Positions 55,656 through 64,000 of a stretch of DNA of 64,000 nucleotides are shown here, one piece after another. Position 1 is the first letter of the stretch, and every line of letters begins with the position of its first letter. The notes under the pieces are model-generated. The model saw only the letters and a list, made by a program, of their open reading frames with translations, did no database searches and had not been told where the DNA came from. Location: the NCBI GenBank assembly GCA_030549775.1, contig CM060174.1, positions 92,644,132 to 92,708,131 of the forward strand. The letters run 5' to 3'. The translations under genes were made by a program, and so were the position numbers. The stretch comes from Tamarix chinensis. Its lineage: Eukaryota; Streptophyta; Magnoliopsida; Caryophyllales; Tamaricaceae.

Positions 55656-58350
55656 CCTATGATACATATGGATATGGTAGTACTAGTAACATCATACATC
55701 ATAACTTGTAATTAAAATTAACGTTACGTAAATTTATGTAATTGAATCTAATATAAAATATATCAAAATAGAATTGGATGGGCAAATTTTTTTTTTTTTT
55801 TGTTACAAAGAAGAAAAGATATGAAAATAGTATAACATAGCCATAAAATAAGAGATTTCCAGGAGTTACTGCTAAAAAGTAATTATTATAAATACCTATT
55901 TATTTTTAAAAAAAGTAACTTCAATTTTTTTTAGATAATTAATTTTAATAAGTAATTCTAACCATAAACTAAATAGTATAGAAGAATGTGAGATTATATA
56001 TTATGTACCAGACGAATCTTTACAAAGAATAGAAGATCTTTCGTTTTATGTTAGAAAGAACTTAGTAAATTTCAGCCACAAATAAATTAAAATATGAAAA
56101 TAAAATTAAGATAAAAGGATTAGAATTTTTTTTTTGGTAAGTGAAAAAAAATATTAGGAATTATTGACTAGTCGTCAAGTATAATGTTGATCAAATCATT
56201 TGTCAAACAAAAAAACATATTTTAATGCCTAAGTATAGAGTTCAGAGTATAAACGTTTCTTGTTTAAAATTTTTTATTTGACTTTCCTCTCTCCGTATCA
56301 TTATACATATGTGTTTCCTCTTTCCATACTTATAAAAATATTTTTTAAACAGTAAATTTATAAGATTAATTTTAATTTAAAAGTAATTATTAAAAATAAA
56401 TAATATCAGACGAAGGTCAAGCCGGTAACTGATTTGGTAAAAAGTAGATTTACAGTCAAATAGGGCTCTACACTGTTTTTGGTTGGAGGCCGAAGCAGCT
56501 CAAATTCTCAGGTAGCCTATATCAAGGAAGGTCTAATGGTTTAGATTATGGGATTTGATTGACTTTGTTATTATTTGGTGACATGATGAATATATAATGA
56601 GTTTTAACAGCAATATTTAAAATTAAGCTGTGTAGTCGACAATCTAGTGGCACTCCGTAATCCTATCCTAGCCTTTAAAGATAAATAAATAAATAAAAAC
56701 AATGCAAGATACCCTAATTACTTTACCGCTTACTTATTAACTTCTTTTTACCAAAATTTATATAAAGATAATAATTCTACCCATAAATTTAAGATCCTTC
56801 ACAAATTCTTTATTCAAATTCGTAACAGAGAATTTAAGAATTAGGTTCCGAGACGGATTTGAGATCATATATTCTCAAACCCGTCGCGAATAGTTTTTTA
56901 CATGTATATATATATATATATATATATTATAGAATATTTTTGAAAAGAATGAAATTAAAGATATTCTTTAAGAAAAATAAAATTGAGTATCAAATATAAA
57001 TTCTAATTTTAGGTCAGGAAATAAATCGAACATAAGAATAAACTGGATCACATATGAAAATTTAATCTCCACAAAAATTAAATTAAAAAACAATTCAATA
57101 AAAAAGGAGAACCGAACACTTTTAAAATTTATTTTTTTATTAAATTTAAAAATAGAGATAAGTTTCCATCGTCGTCTCATTGTCGTTACTAAATTTTTAT
57201 AATATATACACTAATTAATAATTATTAACTTTTCCAAATAGTTAGTTTTGTTAGGGGGGAGCCCGTGAAATCTAATACTCCATTCGTATAAAAAATTATT
57301 TTCATAATATATATTTTTTTCAAAAGACTAATAAAAATAATTTTAAGATTCACTAACATTCTTCATTAAAATACAACACGATTAATAGGTAAATAATAAT
57401 AAAAAATAGATTTTAAAAATTTTAAAGTAACTCTTTTTAACATCGAAAGTTAGCACTAAAAATGATTTTGTTTTTTTTAACTTGAATGGAATAATTATAA
57501 AATTTGTAGCAAGATCACCTCTAACCAGGAAAAATAATATGTATTGCATCTTCAGAAACCATAAGCCCCAGCTTCGTATTGCAGATTCATTGCTGCAGCA
57601 TAGACGGCTAAGCTGGGATTGCTAAGCTAGGTAGGTAACTGGCTAACTATTTATGTTATCTGATATCTAATAATTCAATATAATATTTAAATTCATCCGA
57701 TTCAAAATATAAAATAATCAATATTTTTTTACATCAAATATTTAATCTGATAAATAAATAATTAAATAAATCAGATATTTAATCCAATAAATTATATACA
57801 TATATACTTTAAATATTATTTATATTTTATAAAAATTTATTTTATATAATTATGTATGTATTCATAATTTAAAATAAGTATTTATTATAAGCAAATTTTT
57901 TACTTTTTAATTCATTTTAGTTGAATGTTTAATTATTATATAAAAATATAAAATTACTAATTAAATATAATATAATCTGATGTTCATGTCAATTCATTGG
58001 ATCATATTTATTTAAATTGAATTAATTTTTTATTTTTTGATTAAACATTTTTTTATCTAATATTTTTTACTTATGATCCCCTCAAAAATTTTAAATATCC
58101 TATAAATTAATTATTATTTGATCTAAAACTCTAAATATTCAAAGATTTTTTCAAATATTTAAAAAAATTTACCTAATATTTAATCCCTGATCACCCTCGT
58201 AAGGAGCTTAAAAGGTTTATCTTTAGAGAGGCTCGATATGAATGCCTTGCAGCTACATTACAGTTTACATTACATTTGCTTCAGGTCGTGTAGTCTGAAT
58301 CCAGCGTTACCAACATAAATAGTATCCACTTATAGAATGCCAAAGCTAAT
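55656..58350. other. AT-rich interval, no gene recognised
   Basis: Very AT-rich. A short inverted repeat (GACGGATTTGAGAT ... ATTCTCAAACCCGTC) lies at about 56851-56884. (TA)n runs occur near 56905-56927. 57650-58190 repeats TAATATTTAAT/ATTTAATC words and may be an old AT-rich element. The last ~130 bp probably are the 3' untranslated region of the minus-strand gene ending at 58351. Confidence 0.5.
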
Positions 58351-58563
58351 TCACAACATAAAAATATGAGAAGCATGCTCCATCTCAGAAAGACCTTCAA
58401 ACATCCCTAAGAACCAATGCCTCCATTCTCCATCTCTGGTTGCAAAGTGCTCCAAAGCCTGGTCTACAATCTCCAATATACAGCGATATCCATTCAAAGC
58501 CAACTCATTGTCCCCAAGCACAAGCTCTGAGATGTAACGAAAGAGACAATCAGTGGCACAGAG
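58351..58563 (-). CDS. Terminal exon of an unrecognised gene (partial)
   Basis: On the minus strand an open stretch of 70 codons reads from LCATDCLFRYISELVLGDNE through ALNGYRCILEIVDQALEHF and EWRHWFLGMFEGLSEMEH to a stop at 58351-58353. An in-frame TAG at its upstream border doubles as a possible splice acceptor (CTGATAG/CTCTG). An alternative acceptor TCTCAG lies 36 bases further in. The amino-acid mix (alternating hydrophobic/charged, no low complexity) is strongly protein-like and stands out from the surroundings. The protein family is not recognised and earlier exons could not be located, so it may be the end of a long-intron gene or an isolated gene fragment. Confidence 0.5.
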   Translation of the reverse strand, partial: LCATDCLFRYISELVLGDNELALNGYRCILEIVDQALEHFATRDGEWRHWFLGMFEGLSEMEHASHIFML

Positions 58564-59432
58564 CTATCAGAAGACACTGCTGGCATGTGTGATGAACAAA
58601 AAATGTCAAAAGAAACTTAAGATCAAATCAGAGAACCATATTTCTTACATGTCCGTTCAATAGCTTCTTCTAAAATCACAAATACAGGTGAACGACCAAT
58701 GATATGGTTCAAGAAATATCATAAAAGCTGAATAGCTTTCACATCAAGCACATACGACATGCAGAAGAGCAAAAATTAGTCGGATGACTGCAACGTATGT
58801 CCTCTCGAATGCAAAAACCGCAACGGCAATTCAAAACTAACAAGATATCCAGTCCAGCCCATATGCTTGCAGCCAGTATAATCAGTCATTCAGACAGTAT
58901 TCAACATTCAACACAATTCTGGCGAAACCAGTATAATCCTCAAGTTCATTCAGCCACAAGGGAAGTATGTCTGATTATGGCCAGAACAATGGCAGACTGT
59001 AAATACACAGTATCTATTGACTTCTATTCACAATATGTTCTAGATGTCTCTGAATACAGACCCCAATTTCCCATTTCTATAGATAAATACGAATTCAGAA
59101 GCCATTTCAAATCAAAAGTGCGACAACAGAATGTCATATATGGATCGCCAATGACAGAGCTTCGTAACATCACAGTCGAGTTTCAGGACACTAAAGCCAG
59201 GTTTGAGACCCTAATGTATTGCACAGAAGCTTATCAACACCAACACTCCAATTTCAGCTTCATCTTTTGCTTTTGTTCATTCTTATTGCAGTAAATATTG
59301 TATTAGCAGTATGGCAACACGTGAGGAAAAACAAGTAGACGGTCTTCCATCCAAGCAACTCTGTGACTGTCCACCCTGCAGAAAAAATTATCTTTTGCTT
59401 TCTTCCTGACCTAAACTAACTTTCTCTTCTTA
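58564..59432. other. Possible intronic or intergenic DNA upstream of the terminal exon
   Basis: No exon can be assigned with confidence. 58654-58674 (minus strand, AAGAAGCTATTGAACGGACAT between AG and GT) could be a mini-exon but does not give a convincing frame. The 165-codon plus frame at 58797-59294 is antisense to any minus-strand gene, is Gln/Ser-rich and shows no domain; it may be chance. Confidence 0.3.
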
Positions 59433-59650
59433 AGGTTCATTTGGTATGGGGGCGGGGAGGGGGGAACCCTCGCATTTTCTTTAACTTACACTGTATTTAG
59501 AAACAACAAAATTATTTTCAGGCAAATGCCCATTTTAATTTAAACAAATACCTAAAATGAGTATTTTTTTTTAAAAAAAAAAATCCATTACAAAACGTAC
59601 ATTTCATGTCGATCTTTTCCCTCCCCTTTACCCTCATACCAAAAGAGCAC
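59433..59650 (+). mobile_element. Tourist-like MITE (PIF/Harbinger type, 218 bp)
   Basis: Ends AGGTTCATTTGGTATG and, reverse-complemented, GTGCTCTTTTGGTATG share TTTGGTATG next to a G-rich stretch (GGGGCGGGGAGGGGGG; right side GGGTAAAGGGGAGGG). TTA lies directly outside both ends (59430-59432, 59651-59653), the 3-bp duplication typical of this superfamily. The TTTGGTA phrase near the terminus is common in plant Tourist elements. Confidence 0.85.
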
Positions 59651-62600
59651 TTAGTTTCTAAATTAGTAAACCAACTTTACCTCGAAGCCCTAACAATATG
59701 TTCATTTTGAGATTTTTAGTTTTTTACCCCACTAACAAATTTAAAATCTAAGAGTACAACGCATATATATATAAAACTATGAGTAGGTTACTCATTTTGC
59801 ACTTTCCCTCAACAGATTTAAGTTGCCTTTCTACCAATACTTCCATTTTCCACCTAATGATAGATGGCTCAGATCTCTCAACAAATAGTCTACCAAGCAA
59901 GTATTTTGAACCACAGAGCATAGAAAAAAATAGCGCCTCAATCCGTTGATTTGCCACCCTATTTCAGTCAGACGATACAAAACACTGAGAAGATATGCAG
60001 CTGATACACATTGGTACGTACGGATACTATGTTGTGAGAGAGAAAAAAGAATCACACTGCAATAACCACAACATGTTCTTCATCGTTTGCGAAACTCCAA
60101 TACTACAACCATATTATTATTGTTTGAATGAAAAACTCATGAATGATAATAAGAGTATATTTTAAAGGCCCATGGTTTTTGTTTCATTAAAAAAATTAGA
60201 CTAATTTTTAAAATTTAGGATAAAAGGCAAATATAGTGAATTGGTTACAAAAACATGTTTTCAATGAAAAATTGCAAACACAAATATGCCAAGCAAGCTC
60301 TAATACTACGAAAATCATTTCTTCCTTAACGTTCAATTTATAAGTTAACAGAGGAGTATAAAAAAATAATTACAGAAACATTTCTCAAACAGAAAATGAA
60401 ATTGGAGACCCAAGTGTGCCAAGCAAGTCCTAACGCTAGTGCTTATTCAACATGATATCAGTTTATTTAACCCAAATGTATCAAGTTTGTATCTTAGAAA
60501 CCTCAGTCCACTTCAAGGCACATGGTGATAAGAAATCATTGAGTCAACACTTCAAGTCATGTGGGCCATGCCCATGAAGGGGTGTGCTAGAGTAGACTAT
60601 AACATAAAAACCTTGAGTGGACTAAACCAACAACATTCGTTCCTTAATAAAAGGCAGCAGCAGCAACAAGTAAAATATTGATTCTGGCAAGGTCAGGGGA
60701 GATCCAGATGTATGCAGCCTCACGTCAACAAGATATGAACATTGGTTCCTCGACAAGGAAATACCCAATTCTGAAGCCAACTCTAGACAACACACAGCAA
60801 GTAATAGCCCACATATACCTACGGTATTCCCCTTCTTTTCTACCACTTTTCGTATCTTTTTCCTCATCAAGCATCTTTCATTATTCTAATCACCTTTCTT
60901 TGGTAACCTTAAACACTACTTTTGCCTCACCTTCACAGTTGCCAAAAATGAACCCATAAGTTGCCTTTTCTGCTTCATCTCTTTTAAGATCAGGATTTTT
61001 TCAGTAAGTCCTATAAATGTGGCCATGCACATCACAATTAGAATTGCTATTTCCAACATTTTATGTCCACTTAAGTTTAACTATCCTAATTCCCTAACTG
61101 CAATTGGAAGAACTCCTCGAAAGTTTGTTTCTAGAAGAATCCAAGTGACACCCCAATCTTACTTCTATTTCTTAATGTCACTCCTGTCAGCTAAAATTTT
61201 GCCATCTCATAAGTGCCTCAATAAAACTTCCGTCTCATATTCAACCATGTCATTGAGCACACAATGCTTAATTTGTAAACTGAATCAATCTAGTTTAAAA
61301 CCAAGTAATAAATATCTTCTGATGTGTTTCCAATTGGTTGATATATATTAGATTGTGTGTTGATACAATCACTGAAACACTGCTTGAAAGCAACATGGTC
61401 ACTACTAAGAATTCAACAATCACATCATATTCTTTACCACGCACAATGTTTTTACACAGCTACTGTGATTTTAACAGAATGAAGGTAAATGACATGTGTT
61501 TACCATATTAACAATCTTTAAAACATCCATGTATGATTAAAACTACACTCAAAAGTCAAAACTGCAAATAATAATTGAAAAGGCCTCAACCGCACAAACT
61601 CCAGGAAAGATCTAGCACCAGCTGCCAAAACAAAATTGGCACAGCTCATCATATATGCCAGTCCGTATGCTTGAGACAATGTCAACAGATTAAGATACCT
61701 AGACAGCAGATTGATTTTCAATAATTCATTAACTTGTTACCATAGATAGATAATAAAGCTAGGAGAGACGAACCAGGTGGATTCAGTTAAGTTGATTACA
61801 AGCCTAGGGTAAATCAACTGTATGCTTTCTAAGAAACCCTCAATGCCTAGGTTTACACATCCATGGTAGACCTTACTAACCAAAAAGGAACATTTTATTC
61901 AATCAAATTACTAGATCAACAAATTAGGGCCTTTTCTCCTCAAATTAGGAACTGATTTGAATTAATATTCTAAACGAGTTATTATTATTATCATTATAAT
62001 ATTATTAGTCATGATTAATATGTACCTTATTAGTATTATCATTGAAATTTGGCTTATTTAGTCTATCTAATAAAAGAAAAAATAATAAGCTGGGATAAGA
62101 ACAGGGCCCTAATAAGTCAGATATTTGATTTAGAAATCAATTTCCAATATAGTCCGTAATTCAGTTTTCTCCGCCAACACAGCAGCCACATTTCTATTTG
62201 CCAAAAAGAAGGAAAAAAATTCACCATGCTCAGAGGCCAGAGCCCAAGCCAAGGCGACGGTTTCTATATAAGCTTTCAAAGCATAAATTAGAAACACAAT
62301 CCTAGGTGGCAAAAAAACTTTTAGGAAAGAAAAAAGAACATGAATTCCAAGAACTGCCATCCAAGAGTGTGGTTGCATCACATTAACTAGCATAAGAGCA
62401 TTCTTAAGTTTAAACCATATTGATAAAAATTCTGTGGCAGCATTTAGAAAGAGTGGTTCTTGGTGAATAATAGAAAATCAAGAAGGGAAAACACACACAC
62501 ACACACACATATATCACATCTTTTACAAGGACTGCATTAATCTTCAAAATTACATCAACATGAACACTCGACTTATCTTGACACATCCCCCCCCCCAAAC

Positions 62601-64000
62601 ACACAACAAGATTTCAAAAACAAAATTCTCAGCAAATCAAGTTGTATCAGATCCAGATTTTAACCAAAATACATAGGGGGTCGAGTTTAGATTGTACAAC
62701 TTTTTACCCTCAACTGTTCAAGAAACTCACCAGATGGTTCAACTTTCCCTCCTCTACAAGGGACGGACCTCAGAGATTTGGATTTCTCCAATTAGTTATT
62801 GGGATGTGAGCAGTTAGAGCTTGTCAGTGGAATAAACGGAATGGAATTTCCAAACATTTCATATAATGCTATTAGTGGTGCTATAGGGCATAATGTGAGT
62901 CAGCTGTGTCATCAGGTGGTCGTTTCATTGAGGAGTAATTACTTCACGGAGAATCTGTAGAGCAACTTTGATAAGACTAGGGTGCTGGATCATTCTTCTA
63001 CTGATTTAATCTATGGGTTTCTTCTGTATGATTTTGGAGGGAGCAATATCAATACTTCAATGACGCATGCATCATGGTACAACTCTCGAGAAAGGAATGA
63101 GAGAAATCAAAGGAGGGTCGTACAGGAAATCATAGAAGTGAGAGCAGAGACCAAAGAGATATGAGAGGAATAACAGCTTTAGCTTTTTCTCTAAAACAAG
63201 GACGTGAAAAATATGTTGTTTAAGGTAGCAGCTATTGCCCTCTTGGGTTTTTTTGGCCACATAAGGCACCATAAATGATTAAAATCATAGTCGTTCTAAC
63301 TTGCAAACCTTTGAACTGCCAAAGTAAAGCATTTCACTTATTTATCTGAAAAGAAAAGTCGCTGAGTGAGTTGGCTGGCACTGCTAATGTTGATGACTAT
63401 ACTATGACCTAATTTTGAAAACTTACAGTACGAGGGATACCAAATAATAATATGCATTAGTCTAGTGCTAAACACTAAGTGGTCTAGGAAACTAAAGGTC
63501 CCAAGTCAATTCTTCTCTAAAACAGTATTCTCCGCAAGTCCATTGGAAGCGTCCCTCAAGTAGGAGCAAGGTTGTGTCCATCTTGACAGAATTCAGACAA
63601 GGTATCATATCTTACCTTCTTCTATGGTATAGACACAAAATTATTATTTTCGTGTTTCCATTTTTGGACAAAATCCCAAAAGCAAGAGTGGGGTTATGAA
63701 TATTACAAAAGGGGGGAAATAGTAACAAGGCTATTAAAGCAGAAGCAAGTCATATTTAATTTCATCTTGAACACATGAAAATAGAAAGGGAGGGGAGGCT
63801 AGAGAAATCACAAGACCACAAGGAGCTGAGTTATGGTTAGCTACATTACATCATTATTTCCCAAAAGGACCTTTGGTAGGGTAATTTTTTAATCACATAA
63901 AACCACTACCCTTTTTTAGGCCTGGGAAAGCATCCCTATGTTTTTCTTTTAGCATGTACCGCAACTAATTAATAACATGACTGAATACTGCAAGAAGAGC
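59651..64000. other. Right-end interval, no assigned gene
   Basis: Mostly AT-rich. The minus strand at 62393-62130 has an 87-codon frame with AYIETVALAWALASEHGEFF, faintly like the RNase H end of a non-LTR element, but no supporting motifs were found. The minus strand at 61721-61518 and 60870-60622 also has modest frames without domains. A (CA)n run is at about 62489-62508 and a C-run at 62587-62595. The interval could be introns of the minus-strand gene ending at 58351. Confidence 0.35.

Noticed and set aside
58797..59294. 165-codon plus-strand frame
   Set aside because: Gln/Ser/His-rich composition, no domain, and it lies antisense to a probable minus-strand gene region; kept only as a note.
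62130..62393. RNase H-like end of a LINE (AYIETVALAWALASEHGEFF)
   Set aside because: Similarity is only to a short hydrophobic pattern; no catalytic acidic residues or neighbouring reverse transcriptase were found.

Overview
The window is nuclear DNA of a flowering plant, almost certainly a eudicot. The evidence is AT-rich intergenic DNA, spliced plant genes (a Tubby-like F-box protein, a mitochondrial CBSX3-type protein, an NFD5-type PPR protein, a RADIALIS-like SANT protein), nuclear tRNA genes, and many plant transposon families. Genes sit in islands at the left (about 2.2-6.3 kb, 17.3-22.6 kb), near 51.8-53.8 kb and at about 58.4 kb. Most of the rest is transposon-derived.

Left end (1-6.4 kb): microsatellite and upstream DNA lead to a Tubby-like F-box gene (+, 4 coding exons). 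It converges on a single-exon gene for a 615-residue proline-rich, probably disordered protein (-). From 6.4 to 17 kb there is no gene. This stretch holds a 4.8-kb LTR-like block (10266-15049) with a pyrimidine tract, about 14 copies of a ~27-bp repeat and two clusters of a 45-bp repeat.

Middle gene island (17.3-22.6 kb): a five-exon CBSX3-like gene (+) converges on a two-exon NFD5-like PPR gene (-). A tRNA-Asn gene (-) follows.

Retrotransposon and transposon mosaic (24.7-49.4 kb): several LTRs of one family, which start TGTAACACC and end GGGGTGTTACA, lie in both orientations and act as landing sites. A 7.1-kb CACTA element (26340-33478) interrupts one. It carries broken transposase segments and an Ulp1-protease-like segment. 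A Cassandra-type TRIM, whose LTRs contain a 5S-rRNA-like promoter sequence, sits inside another (34725-35478), and a second copy lies at 44638-45386. A ~145-bp tandem array is interrupted by a Copia-like solo LTR and a hAT-type element. A further hAT-type element contains yet another one. Parts of one or more further CACTA-type elements with 33-bp repeats fill 46.7-49.4 kb.

Right part (49.4-64 kb): a one-exon RADIALIS-like gene (+), a tRNA-Ala gene (-), a 1.76-kb hAT-type non-autonomous element, the last exon of an unrecognised gene (-, ending 58351) and a Tourist-like MITE. Nothing else there could be firmly assigned.

The genes show no joint pathway. CBSX3-like and the PPR protein are both predicted to be mitochondrial, but their adjacency is probably chance. 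The most unusual material is repetitive: the 5S-bearing TRIMs, the layered insertion record at 38-45 kb and the hairpin-forming 45-bp repeats inside a giant LTR.
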